From Telmatactis stephensoni (lineage: Eukaryota; Cnidaria; Anthozoa; Actiniaria; Isophelliidae): a DNA stretch of 64,000 nt. The position numbers and the translations under genes are program-made. The stretch spans positions 55,478 through 119,477 of the forward strand of contig JALIZF010000975.1 in the NCBI GenBank assembly GCA_029948255.1, in the 5' to 3' direction. How positions within the stretch are numbered: position 1 is the stretch's first letter; each line of letters opens with the position of its first letter. This document shows positions 35,301 to 43,306 of the stretch, piece by piece. The notes beneath the pieces are model-generated. The model worked only from the letters and a program-made list of their open reading frames with translations. It had not been told where the DNA came from and searched no databases.

Positions 35301-36727
35301 AAGATGCTGCCCTCGTTCGCTCTAAGAACCATCCACACCACTGGTCCTTACCTGCTGTCTATTCACACTCTGGAGACTGGAAGAATATGTCAGATAATAG
35401 GGATTCGGATTCAGATTCTGTAGGTTCTGTAGGCCGTAGACGTAGACGAATGCATAGACCATCATCTTATTACGAAGGCAGCGTATCCGTACAGCCAGAG
35501 CTCGTACCGATCACCGAGCAGGACTCCGATCCTAATCTTCGATGTGCTTGCGAGGAGAACGAGACAGAGCAGCCTCCGAAGAATGATGACTTGGGTCGAG
35601 GAAGTGAGAGCTCGTACCTTCATCTTGAAAGAAATGACCCTCTAAAACAACCATACCTGGATCGATTAAAATCCTGGGACGAGGAGTCGGATGGGTCCGT
35701 CGGTAAACCTTACGGACCTCATCCGAAGCTTACGGACGATGAGGCTTTACAATCAATCGATAGCAACTCGGAAAACAGCGTCTCGCCGGCACATTCTCTA
35801 GCATCATTAACGGACTCCGACGTCGACGGAGAAATCACCCGCCATATCGTCAGCAATACGCTTGATAGTAAAAGACTTTCCCAAGAAAGTGATAAATTAC
35901 TTGGGGTGCCTTACATGAAGCACATAGATGTAGAATCAGCATCAGACACTAGTGAAAAACCTGATTTTAAAAGCAAAATCATCAATGAACATGCGACACT
36001 GCCGCGGTATGAATTACCGCGTATTGTAACGAACTCAAAAGCGGACATGCACGCAGACTCTTTGGATCAATTAAAAGCTTGCGATCCTTACTACCAAAGA
36101 AAGCGCAATTCAGTCTCCCGTTCGCCTTCGAACGCGTCCAGCGGTATATATTCCGTACAAGTTTCGTCCAGCGAAACAAACAGCGTCGACTCACCGATTG
36201 TCTCCCGACGACCATCCAAAGGCTCGGCACGTTCGAGTGCGACGTCGAGTGGCTTTGAAAGTGTTCGGGGGAGTCTCGGAAGTGAAGGGCCGTATTTGGA
36301 TCCTATTAGAACCAACAGTTTACGGCGCTCTCCAAAACATCGATTTCCTCATTTAGACGAACCATATGAATGGGACGGTACGGGGAGTGAGTTTGAAAGC
36401 GGTAGTGAGGTTGGACATTCTTATAAACCCAATATGATCGCCAATATGCACCACCTTATGGACCTTCAGCAACGCTTAGGTATTGACCTAGAAAGCAGTA
36501 GCTCAAGTGAGTCGTTAACGGACAAAAACAAACTAGAAAAGCTAACAATACAAGACATGGTGAACTATACTCCAAATGTCCCTCCCTCTGGTTACGAAGT
36601 GGACAATTACAGTTCGGAGGAGAAGGATAAAAGGTGTTCTAAGCTCATGGACGAGTTCAAAGCCAACAGGAAGGTGCAGGATGAGAAGCTGAACGGGAGT
36701 ATGATATATCAGTCTTGGGATTTGTAG
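23313..36727 (+). CDS. turtle/IGSF9-like receptor: 5 Ig, 2 FN3, TM, long tail (whole gene)
   Basis: Eleven coding exons join in frame into 1424 aa: 23313-23361, 24130-24456, 27474-27755, 28295-28597, 29028-29306, 29643-29915, 30233-30535, 30958-31254, 32083-32220, 32907-32952 and 34750-36727. The order is signal peptide (1-17), five Ig domains (about 20-504), two FN3 domains (505-704), one TM helix (about 719-743), and a cytoplasmic tail of about 680 aa. All introns are GT-AG; nine are phase 1 and the last is phase 2. Five Ig plus two FN3 is the turtle/IGSF9 arrangement (Robo has three FN3). Such proteins act in cell adhesion and guidance at the plasma membrane. The C-terminus SWDL could be a class II PDZ ligand. 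Assignment rests on architecture only. Confidence 0.85.
24130..24456 (+). CDS. receptor exon 2: Ig domain 1
   Basis: Residues about 17-125. The Ig fold is shown by VVLNC (B strand), INWNL (C strand Trp) and LSDAGIYRCK (F strand Cys), with a V-like spacing between cysteines. Acceptor CTTTCAG, donor GAAG before GTAAGA, phase 1 on both sides, so the domain is a symmetric exon. Confidence 0.88.
24457..27473. other. intron 2 of receptor gene
   Basis: A 3.0-kb intron, the longest in the gene. It contains a diverged tandem pair of about 190-bp units (25955-26332) with a 39-bp hairpin, and a minor AAAAACCTC/GAGGTTTTT hairpin at about 24578-24629. No extra Ig exon was found in it. Confidence 0.6.
25955..26332. 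repeat. two diverged about 190-bp tandem units plus hairpin
   Basis: Unit 1 (about 25955-26130) and unit 2 (about 26146-26313) share ordered blocks: a CCTGAGT start, AGAGCA or AGAGCAAGTAAA, AAATTTT, GAAAGA, GAAGATATT or AAAGATATT, CTCATTCTT, GTAAGAAATGTATG and TTGGTGTC. Unit 2 ends in a hairpin at 26294-26332 with 17-bp perfect arms (CGCCATGTTGGTGTCGC and its inverse, loop TCAGT). Confidence 0.65.
27474..27755 (+). CDS. receptor exon 3: Ig domain 2
   Basis: Residues 126-219. I-set Ig domain: ITLDCTVGGDPKPSIDWNR gives the B-strand Cys and C-strand Trp, then DGLLTFSRIEISDAGLYRCS with the F-strand Cys and an NEYG turn. Acceptor TCTGTTTAG, donor ACAC before GTAAGA, phase 1 on both sides. Confidence 0.88.
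27756..28294. other. intron 3 of receptor gene
   Basis: 539 bp. It contains TTGTGTGACA-type motifs four times between 28107 and 28220 at irregular spacing. No coding content. Confidence 0.5.
28295..28597 (+). CDS. receptor exon 4: Ig domain 3
   Basis: Residues 220-320. LLDCLLDSSV and YSWTKD give the B-strand Cys and C-strand Trp, GSLFIKTSKRNDSGVYRC the E-F region. The C-terminal G strand is unusually long (AKTLDPTGAKIITYKG). Acceptor TTTTCCAG, donor CAGT before GTAAGT, phase 1. Confidence 0.87.
28598..29027. other. intron 4 of receptor gene
   Basis: 430 bp; the first part has three closely spaced CACGT boxes (28645-28680), two in GTCACGTGA(C/T) palindromes. An 87-codon open frame at 28665-28928 has no recognisable domain and is probably chance. 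Confidence 0.5.
29028..29306 (+). CDS. receptor exon 5: Ig domain 4
   Basis: Residues 321-413. VRLPCVTQANPG and TTWSRG give the B and C strands; GSLLIRALKTSDAGTYTC and SNAVGKG the E-G strands. Acceptor TTTTTAG, donor AAAA before GTACGT, phase 1. Confidence 0.88.
29485..29575 (+). pseudogene. LINE reverse transcriptase fragment in intron 5
   Basis: The frame from 29485 reads VLQGVPQGTVLGPLLFFLNT followed by NDLSAHN. This is the (Q)GVPQGxxLGPxLFxxxxNDL motif of non-LTR reverse transcriptases, upstream of the catalytic ADD box, which is not present. Similarity extends perhaps 30 residues. A short, dead fragment on the same strand as the host gene. Confidence 0.75.
29643..29915 (+). CDS. receptor exon 6: Ig domain 5
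   Basis: Residues 414-504. DIHLDCSAVSD and VTWVRVG give the B and C strands; GGKLTIANIQRSDDGQYMC the E-F region. Starts VPRFTLVPPA. Acceptor TCTTCCAG, donor CTTG before GTAAGT, phase 1. Confidence 0.88.
30233..30535 (+). CDS. receptor exon 7: FN3 domain 1
   Basis: Residues 505-605. FN3 features: TVTITWMPGHDGG (B strand Trp), QRFEVWYRKS (C strand), SYKLKN and SSYWFAVRGVNREGAGAFSQ (F-G strands). Acceptor TTCTATAG, donor CCAG before GTAGGT, phase 1. It ends in a short linker GDSPTILP. Confidence 0.88.
30536..30957. other. intron 7 of receptor gene
   Basis: 422 bp. It contains a 128-bp fold-back element with a 9-bp target duplication (see separate entry); the rest is featureless. Confidence 0.55.
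30602..30729. mobile_element. 128-bp fold-back element with 9-bp target duplication
   Basis: CCTGGCAAG flanks both sides exactly (30593-30601 and 30730-30738). The termini TAGCCAGCCTATAGGCTCTC and the inverse of GAGAGCCTGCAGGCAGGACA match at about 14 of 20 positions; the middle is G/A-rich on the left and C/T-rich on the right and can pair. A 9-bp duplication suggests a Mutator-like (MULE) source. Confidence 0.78.
30958..31254 (+). CDS. receptor exon 8: FN3 domain 2
   Basis: Residues 606-704. LPPTNVIVNITSDGYYVSWN gives the A-B strands with Trp; NKFVVEYREN the C strand; AVYEFRVYAFGNKLSEPA the F-G strands. Acceptor TTTTCTCAG, donor ATAG before GTAAGG, phase 1. Confidence 0.87.
31255..32082. 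other. intron 8 of receptor gene
   Basis: 828 bp, non-coding. It contains a perfect 66-bp palindrome at 31750-31815 (see separate entry) and repeated CACGGTxxA(C) motifs at about 31300-31400. Confidence 0.5.
31750..31815. mobile_element. perfect 66-bp palindromic element with 9-bp target duplication
   Basis: The two 33-base halves are exact inverse copies with no spacer; the centre is GTTAAC and the ends are TAGCCTGCGTCAC. The flanks are TGCACGGTG (31741-31749) and TGCACGGAG (31816-31824), a 9-bp direct duplication with one mismatch. The TAGCC terminus resembles the 128-bp element in intron 7, so they may be one MULE-like family. Confidence 0.8.
32083..32220 (+). CDS. receptor exon 9: transmembrane segment
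   Basis: Residues 705-750. Juxtamembrane VSARNKRNDY is followed by a hydrophobic span from about 719 to 743 (IPIVAGVLGAIAFLVFFGLV, then CFCIV) and the stop-transfer SSRKK. Acceptor TTTTCTAG, donor AAAAT before GTATGT, phase 1. Confidence 0.87.
32234..32303. repeat. 14-bp tandem repeat, five copies
   Basis: TTTAATATAGTTGA repeated five times in intron 9; the fifth copy has T-to-C at one position. Confidence 0.95.
32300..32375. other. short fold-back sequence in intron 9
   Basis: TTGAACCTCACGTAAGCGGACA is mirrored by TGTCCGCTTATGGGAGGTTA about 50 bp later, with two or three mismatches. It looks like a terminal pair from a small element, but boundaries are masked by the adjacent 14-bp repeat. 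Confidence 0.55.
32571..32834. repeat. 88-bp tandem repeat, three copies
   Basis: Units starting GTCTGTCTGGCGGCCTC at 32571, 32659 and 32747 (spacing exactly 88 bp) are almost identical; each ends in a GT microsatellite. It sits between an AT microsatellite (32411-32430) and exon 10, in a GTCTGTCT-rich stretch from about 32440. Confidence 0.93.
32907..32952 (+). CDS. receptor exon 10: juxtamembrane cytoplasmic microexon
   Basis: 46 bp encoding about SGDRSARKVHFLLPDG (residues 751-765). Acceptor CATTCAATAG, donor GATGG before GTAAGT. It ends in phase 2, which matches the start of exon 11 (GG plus C). A small cytoplasmic exon of this kind could be alternatively spliced, but skipping it would shift the frame. 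Confidence 0.75.
32953..34749. other. intron 10 of receptor gene
   Basis: 1.8 kb. It contains a poly-A run at 33448-33467 and a hairpin at 33946-34003 (GGGTTTCCTGTGTT and its inverse, arms about 18 bp with one mismatch). The short ORFs on both strands have no recognised domains. Confidence 0.5.
34750..36727 (+). CDS. receptor exon 11: large cytoplasmic tail
   Basis: Residues 766-1424 on one exon of 1978 bp. It starts GKPKSQATEPLDDFNDEE and is rich in Ser, Asp, Arg and Pro, with no folded domain seen. Notable pieces: TPPPRVSE (possible SH3 ligand), acidic/serine clusters (DSDSDSVGSVG) followed by RRRRRMHRPSSYYEG, a serine patch (SRSPSNASSGIYS), SSSSESL, and the last residues SWDL, a possible class II PDZ ligand. 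The acceptor is TTTTCAG. It is probably disordered, with many possible phosphorylation sites. Confidence 0.88.
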
Positions 36728-36916
36728 ATTATAGAAACAATTATGGTAGATTTTATTTATAGAAAATCTTTACACATGCATTTGACCCACAATGCGTAGG
36801 TTTCGTGACTCGCTCCATAAGCATATAAGCACACTTAACACGCAGACTCAGTAATGTACCACTTACTAGAACAGCCTTCGTATGAGTGTTAAACGGGCCG
36901 AGCGGTGCTATGATTA

Positions 36917-37168
36917 GCGACCTTAAGATCTACGACAGAAACGAGGACGGCGACGCCGGACAATGACCCAAGCACATTTTCAAAACGGTTTTACATGCGC
37001 CCGTCATCCTCCTTCCCTTCCCATTGCCGTCGTCGCTAGGACATCAGTTGGTGCATTCTCACGTTCTAGCGAGGACGGCAACAGCAAAGACGACGGCGCG
37101 CGCATGTGCAACTGCGTCACCGTCGGGCGTCGCCGTCCACGTTCTCGTCGTAGATCTTTAGGTCGCTA
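36917..37168. mobile_element. fold-back MITE 190 bp after receptor stop codon
   Basis: The left arm GCGACCTTAAGATCTACGAC followed by AACGAGGACGGCGACGCC is mirrored by GGCGTCGCCGTCCACGTTCT and CGTCGTAGATCTTTAGGTCGC at the right. Arms are about 45 bp, GC-rich against an AT-rich background; the middle is a (GACGGC)-rich stretch. The receptor 3'UTR may run into it. Confidence 0.82.
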
Positions 37169-38258
37169 CTGCTAGTGCCGAGAGCTCTATACTGATAAAC
37201 GTTTCGTGTCGTTACCATGCCGTTTTCACAGTCATACGAAAACTGCTCTGATAAGCAGTAATTTTTGTTTTTCTCGCACATGGGAAGTACGTCAGTAAAA
37301 CCAGACTCCCTAGTAAAACCGAGCTTAACTAGCAGAATCAATACACTTTGTACGTTCAGCGATAGCTGATTCTTCCGTGTGCTATACGTTTCTTTAATCC
37401 AAGGAGGATCTGGCCTTTGTTGTAGCCGAACAAGCTCTTAGTTGGGTTCTAACCAAACCGGTTTGTTCGGCTGCAATACAGGCTAAGGATGATCATACCC
37501 TTTTCATTTATAAATCTACACTTATTTCTCGTTAACATGATATTTCTCCCTGTTTCCTAAAGGAGTTTGATTTTGTGTTAAAAATTAGGATTCATCTACA
37601 CCGAACCCAATATCTACAATAATATTTAATAGGGGTGAAATTATAGAGTGCCCCCAATGTGAACTAAGAAATATTTAAAATCGTTTAACTAAGATTATAA
37701 ATATATATATTTTAATCAATTATCCGAAAGTTTCCATTGGAAACCGTTTTGTTTAACTCGTAAATGTAAGCATTTTATTCGTTTTAAGGACTTTCTGGTC
37801 CTTTTAGCCAAAACTTGCGTTTTTAGTTTCCCATTTTTTTTAAAGGTTTCACTGTGAATACATTGCCCGCCTTTTATTGGCCGCCATATTCCAAGATGGC
37901 GGCCGTCATTGAGCAAATTTGCCGAACATTTTGTTCAATTCATAGTGATGTTTTCTTTAGCTGACTGGTGCTTTTTAATTAACTTTTTACTTTTTTACTT
38001 CTTTTTATTGAATTACTTCACTTTTTTACTGTTTTATTTGCACCAGTTCTCACTGACACCTCAGTACGGCCATCTAACAAGGAAAGAAAAGGTGGAAAGT
38101 GCTACTCGGTATTCAAAATAACTTCTAAAACATTGGCTCTATTGTAAATTCTCTCGAGAATGATTAATAGTGGCATGCAATGATAAATAGTTGAAAAGTT
38201 AATGCATAACAGCTCAAAACTTAGAGAGTAGATCTGATAGCGTATATGGACATCACAC
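37169..38258. other. non-coding stretch
   Basis: AT-rich. It contains a hairpin at 37420-37476 (TTGTAGCCGAACAA against TTGTTCGGCTGCAA, loop about 29 bp). No gene recognised. Confidence 0.4.
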
Positions 38259-38632
38259 TTTATATGTCAATCACAAAAATCAATAAGGTTCTGTAAATGC
38301 CAGAAATGGAAAGAGCATGTCAACTTAGTGATCACTGAAAGTTTCAGATAAATATCTTAAACATTGAAAAACTGGTGAAATCTTAGAAGCACTAGGTATT
38401 TTACAAAGAATGTATAGGTAATTTTCACTGGTGGAGGGGCAGGTTTTGACCCTTATTTGAAAAACACCATACATTCTTTGTAAAAAGTCATTGCTTTCAA
38501 AATTCACCATTGCTTCAATTTTTAAGATGACAGAATCCAAAGTTTTCCAAAGAATTTCTTAGTTTGACATGCTCTTTCCATTTCTGCCATTTATAGAGCC
38601 CTAGGATTAATTTTTGTGATTGACATATAAGG
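38259..38632. mobile_element. fold-back MITE
   Basis: The left arm carries TATATGTCAATCACAAAAAT, then a GTAAATGCCAGAAATGG-type block and AAAGAGCATGTCAA; the right arm carries the same in inverse order ending TTTTTGTGATTGACATATA. Inner pairs (TTTTACAAAGAATGTAT and its inverse) extend the fold almost to the centre. Length 374 bp, no coding capacity. Confidence 0.83.
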
Positions 38633-39407
38633 AGCGACGCCCATTGATAGTAAGCAATACTTAGCGTATATACTTAGCGTATATATATCCTGAAAAGCTG
38701 CCAAGCCTTTGTACTTAGGCTTGGTCACTTTCAAGATGGCGGCATTTGAAGAAACCCGTGTGTGTTAGTGCTTTTGTATTCATTTTCGCTACTAAACAGA
38801 CTTTTTTCAAATAAGTCTTTTGATGCTACGTGAATCGCTAGCTATGTATAGATCACGTAAACGAGCGAAATGTGGAATATCCTACTCTGATTTGATAGAC
38901 CAATTAAGTTGTTTAGATCTTGGGTAAACAGCCAGGCAGTTGAGTGCGCTGGTCCGCGCTACGAACTGGCCAGCAGTTTTACGCAAAACTGGCAATTCTT
39001 CTAAAAGGTCTAAAGTCAGAGAAACGATTTTCCAGTCATCGCAACTTTGTTTTCATCTTTGGAATAATTATGTAAATAAAATGCCCCGAAATCTTAATTT
39101 TTATATTAACAAAAGTAATCTCAAATGCAAGTTTTGTTAAGGGCCGATAAATAGAGCACAATTCTATATTTTTTATATAAAATATTCAACACGTGACTTA
39201 AGTCACGTGACTTAAACATTTGCTCACCCAAATAAGGTTTCTATGGTAACCGCACGCTTCGTTCATTTTGTCCGTTTGGTAATCATATATGCATGTAGTT
39301 CAAATTCTTAGTTCATTTTTTCATGCTGATAGTGATATTTTATAATAAAGAACAATTAAATTTATACTAAGTGTGCTTTATTAATTTTTATATAATAATT
39401 GGCATAT
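38633..39407. other. non-coding stretch
   Basis: AT-rich. It contains two tandem TACTTAGCGTATA units near 38660-38690 and a perfect 20-bp palindrome at 39190-39209. No gene seen. Confidence 0.4.
39190..39209. other. 20-bp perfect palindrome with two CACGTG boxes
   Basis: CACGTGACTTAAGTCACGTG. Two E-box (CACGTG) hexamers flank ACTTAAGT. Could bind bHLH factors as a pair; no adjacent gene supports a regulatory role. Confidence 0.5.
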
Positions 39408-39505
39408 TACGCGCACTGTGATTGGTCGAACAACCATGTGTGATTAGAGTACACACACATAGATGGCGTCATCGAATCTTACGCGCGCTCTGATTGGTTG
39501 GAAGG
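39408..39505. repeat. second copy of the ACGCGCGCTCTGATTGG dispersed repeat
   Basis: ATTACGCGCACTGTGATTGG and TTACGCGCGCTCTGATTGGT lie 70 bp apart, as at 2028-2125. The spacer's GTGTGATTAGAGTACA and TGGCGTCAT blocks resemble the arms of the large palindrome that begins 20 bp later, so both may belong to one larger element. Confidence 0.6.
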
Positions 39506-39522
39506 TTTCGATAAATATTATA

Positions 39523-39718
39523 TAAAACAGATAGATTCCATTTTTCCGTGCGTCTGTACTCTAATCGATGCACAGAAGACGTCAAAATGTGGTGAGAACA
39601 ACAGTCACGCCACTCGACTTCGTCTCGTGGCGTACTTTTTTGTTCTCACCACATTTTGACGTCATCTGTGCATCGATTAGAGTACAGACGCACGGAAAAA
39701 TGGAATCTATTTGTTAAA
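39523..39718. mobile_element. 196-bp near-perfect inverted repeat element
   Basis: The left arm runs AACAGATAGATTCCATTTTT, CCGTGCGTCTGTACTCTAAT, CGATGCACAGAAGACGTCAA, AATGTGGTGAGAACA; the right arm is its inverse to the last block before AATCTATTTGTT, with very few mismatches over about 80 bp. The centre is a short GACTTCGTC region. A structure this clean suggests recent origin or strand-inverting replication. Confidence 0.85.
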
Positions 39719-39737
39719 ACCTATACACCAATTTCAA

Positions 39738-40328
39738 TACATCGGTTCAGTGGTCACACAAAAAGCATCCAAGCGAGGCTTCGGGTTACAAATTGGAATA
39801 ATACTTTGTGTGTACCCTAGAGCCTCGCTTCAGTGGTTTGTGCATGACCATTGAACCGATGTAGACACTAGTGAAAAACGCCTGCGCATGCGTGCATATT
39901 ACGATGTTTCCAATCGTCCCCAGAGCCGATTTTTCTTACTGCGCATGCTCGCAGAAAAATACTAGGGGGCCAGTATTTTTTTGCGAGCATGCGCAGTAAG
40001 AAAAATCGGCTCTGGGGACGAGATTGGATGTTTTCTTAAGAAGTGTGTGAGTTTTAGCTTGAAATGAACTGCTCGTGTTCTCAGTGAACGTGTATATATA
40101 AAATGTCTCTTGTATACTTTTGTAAAACAAAGTATATATATTGCATTGACGAAGACGTGAATACATGCTGGCCCTAAGTTTCCAGAATTGAGTTTTGACA
40201 TTTTGTGAAAGCTATTGTTAAAGGCAAGCGTAAAAGCGAAATTTGCATAAGTTGACAAAAGCACGAAGACGTGAATACGAGCATGCGCGCAGACGTTTTT
40301 CACTAGTGTCACCGATGTATGGAAAATG
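39738..40328. mobile_element. older fold-back element interrupted by a 447-bp insertion
   Basis: TACATCGGTTCAGTGGTCA and GAAGCGAGGCTC-type blocks on the left (39738-39785) pair with the inverse (GAGCCTCGCTTC, TGACCATTGAACCGATGTA) at 39820-39863. The right end is cut by the element at 39864-40310, after which the host sequence resumes. Confidence 0.65.
39864..40310. mobile_element. 447-bp MULE-like MITE with exact 9-bp target duplication
   Basis: The termini GACACTAGTGAAAAACG and CGTTTTTCACTAGTGTC are exact inverses. ACCGATGTA flanks both sides (39855-39863 and 40311-40319). Inside, 39910-40027 forms a palindrome with about 48-bp arms (CCCCAGAGCCGATTTTTCTT, then ACTGCGCATGCTCGCA and so on). 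A 9-bp duplication suggests a Mutator-like source. No coding capacity. A relative of the inner part is at 5468-5523. Confidence 0.85.
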
Positions 40329-42101
40329 GTGAATCCTGCAGCGTGGCGGTAAACCTCTCCCCATTACCCCCTCCCCTTTCCCTTACCCTCCCCTCCCCTG
40401 GTCATCAATCATGCCAAAACCCGATACTTATAGTAATGATAACGATAAAACTTGCGAAACGAAAGTGTCGCGAAAACTTTGCCTATGTATTTGTATTTGC
40501 TTTTGACCCTACATATTATGATATAATGAGTAAAAGGGCTGAATAAATCACTGCCGAATGGCTTGAAATTGCTTACAGAAACCAATCACTAACAAGAAAA
40601 ATTAACAGAGAATATGCATGCGCAAGATTGTTGAGCCAGAATTGAATATTTTGAGATTCTCGAGTGATTTCTCACTTGCATACATTCTTTTATAACTACA
40701 GAGGTACACTGCTTGGGCTTCCTGTGGTGAAAGCGGTTGTTGAGTAGCAATAACAGGAAATGTATCTTTTGCTTGAGAGATAAGAAAGTAGATTTCTAGT
40801 AAGCTTAAGGCACCTGGAAGTATTATTAGGGATTACGAACAGGTTGTCTTTAAAGTTAGAAACGCTTGCAGATGCTTACCATGTATACAGAGCGACGAGA
40901 AAAAGATAAGCCTGGGTACTAGTGATAAAGTTTAATTTTTACAAAAATCGACTCCTGATCTTTATTGTAAACAGCGGTCAGAAATTAATGACTGAAATAC
41001 TTTTAAAGGTAAAAAACTGTGATAAAGGTGTTAAAAAGCTGAGAAAGAAAAGAAAAAAGAGGAAAAAAGAAAAAAGAAAAAGAGACGTTTTGGCGTCAGC
41101 AGGGCTCGAACCTGTGACACCTAAATGTGCACCCCCCGGAAACAAAATAAGCAAACTGTTAAACGACTGAAAAATAAAAACATGAAAAACAAATTTTGGG
41201 ACGATTCTCCCGAGACATTCATAGAAGCTGAGACATCGAATCGACTTACGTTACGGATGAAGATTTCGGCCCCATCCACGCTATCCCGGTGCTACATATA
41301 ACAGTTATCTTAGCCCGAAGGCCAGGGAGGGAGACGATATCCGGACCCTAATCCATACCTTTAGATATCACCTTAGACCGCTGCGCTACCTAGACACTTT
41401 ATAATTATAATGTCTAATCGGGGTAGTCTATTCGGCGAAGTTTCATTGTAATGCTAATATGTTTGTCCCAAATCCTTAGGGACATATCAGACCAATCAAA
41501 GTCCAGTGATATAATGATTTTATAAATAAATAGAAAAAGAAAAAAAAGCAATAATTTTCGTGAACACTTATTAATGCATCACGCTTCTTTGTGACGTTAA
41601 GAAGATCGATACTTCATTGATCGTTTATGATTTTCTTTACCGGATTATCATGCACTGAAGGTTTTTGTGGTAAGTAAATAAATAACATTTCCAATTTCAA
41701 GTTAAGGCCGAGGGTTTGCAACATCGGTAAAGTTATTTCAACGGGTTTCAAACTTTGGATTTATGTTTATCAATCGCGCGACTAGTTTTTTGATTCTATA
41801 TCAAGGAAGCCCCATTTAGTTTGCTCGACTTACAGTACGTTCGTTCAATATCAAAACTATATTTACAATTTAAAACTCCAAATATATTTGTAAATTGGGT
41901 AAATTGAGCGATTATTTGTCGCTCTTTGCTTAATTTCGCATTATTAGAAATCGACGATGCATATTTCGCGTAGCTTCGATCCTCCACTGCACAGGAAAAG
42001 CTCCAGGACAATGTTCAGTGTAAGACCCCATAAAACTTCCTGAACAGGGTTTGGTTTGGACTTGGTTCAGGGTTAGTATTGGGGTCTTACATGGAATACT
42101 A
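40329..42101. other. non-coding stretch with tRNA-like fragments
   Basis: No protein gene recognised. A purine-rich AAAGAAAAG tract is at about 41040-41085. Two minus-strand tRNA-like segments are listed separately. Confidence 0.4.
41085..41400 (-). mobile_element. decayed tRNA-derived SINE or tRNA-like fragments
   Basis: On the minus strand, GGTAGCGCAGCGGTCTAAGG (about 41370-41390) matches a tRNA A box, and GGTTCGAGCCCTGC (about 41103-41117) matches a B box with a T-stem-like context, followed by an A/T-rich tail. They are 270 bp apart, too far for one tRNA, so either two degraded tRNA-like pieces or a SINE with an internal insertion. Confidence 0.35.
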
Positions 42102-42473
42102 GGGTCCTTACGCAACCACGACGGCAACATGGACGACGACGGCATAAAACAATGCCTTTAATTACAAAATACAATAAATGCACGTGCAAATGTGTAGAAC
42201 TGCAAAGATATCGACCGTACTCTTCAAAACTACAACGTGAAAAGTCCAGATTTCACGCGCGCGCTCTACCGAGAACGGCAACTTGTAGAAGTAAATCAGC
42301 TTATTTTTCGTTCGCACAGAAAACTGATCTTTCATTTTCATTTATTTCAAGATTCTAAGTCTGAATTTCACATGAAAATGAACAAGCGAAAGAAATAGCG
42401 TTATCGATTGTTCTTTAATCTTTTTTGGCGTCCCATCTTCACTGACGTCGCCGTCGTCGTTGCGTAAGGTCCC
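42102..42473. mobile_element. 372-bp fold-back MITE with 5-bp target duplication
   Basis: The left arm GGGTCCTTACGCAACCACGA, then CGGCAAC and GACGACGACGGC, is mirrored by GCCGTCGTCGTTGCGTAAGG and TCCC at the right. TACTA flanks both sides (42097-42101 and 42474-42478). The middle is non-coding. Confidence 0.82.
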
Positions 42474-42757
42474 TACTATCCAGCTGTCACGTCTCGGTCA
42501 TTCGGGGAGAGCCAGCAAGTACCCTGCACAGCGGCCCTCCAAACGGACTGGCACACTATAGGGAAGCCTATATATTACGTGTGGCACTTCCGGTTACGGA
42601 AAAGACAAAAGTGAGCGAGACTTGTAAACACCGTGGTTAGCATACATGATTCTTTCAATTGCAGTGCAATCATGGGGAAACGGGGGTCAGTTGAGGTTGG
42701 GGAAATGGGCGTCATGTTTATTCGCACGTTTGCTATGCTTTTGAGTTAGACAATAGA

Positions 42758-42964
42758 GAGCTTAAGTACGAGACGTTTTTGTCAACACGGACGTCACGCC
42801 TACATGTTTGTTAGTGCGCGCGCCGTCATAGATGAAATCTAGGACGTGAGAAAGCCTTAACTGACGCTCTAGCGAGAAAAGGAACCTCATCTAGGACGGC
42901 GCGTGCACGATCAAAAACGTACGCGTGACGTCCGTGTTGACAAAAGCCCCTCATGCTTAAGCTC
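42758..42964. mobile_element. fold-back MITE upstream of GPCR 1
   Basis: The left GAGCTTAAGTACGAG, then TTTTGTCAACACGGACGTCA, CGC and the right inverse (GCGTGACGTCCGTGTTGACA, CTTAAGCTC) pair, with further pairing of the GCGCGCCGTC and GACGGCGCG blocks. A homologous copy lies at the same place in the second duplication unit (46690-46870), so the insertion predates the duplication. Confidence 0.8.
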
Positions 42965-43306
42965 GATCCCTAATAATGAGTCTCGATCGGGGAATAGTTT
43001 TTCTATGTAAAGACAATAATACGACAATTAGTAGCAACACTGGAAGTTGAACTTTATCAAGTATATAATAAACTTTATACAAATAATTGCATCTTGACTG
43101 GATTGAGATTAGTCAGACACTAAAATGTCATGAGATTTCCGTGGCTTTTTCATGAAAAACTATCTAGTAGAACTGATTAGAGAGTTGAAAACACTCGACA
43201 TAAACGAGCTTAGCCACACAATTGAAGTAAATCCTATAGGAAGCGCGAGTGGGAGCTTTGTCAATTAGAAAGTGAATTTTATCTAAATAATAGGTCCCCT
43301 TGTCTT

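Noticed and set aside
34709..36315. Minus-strand ORFs opposite the receptor tail
   Set aside because: They overlap a 650-codon forward frame that splices correctly to the upstream exons; no domains on the reverse strand.
42549..42566. CACTATAGGGAAG resembling a phage T7 promoter core
   Set aside because: The upstream part of the T7 consensus is absent; chance match in animal DNA.
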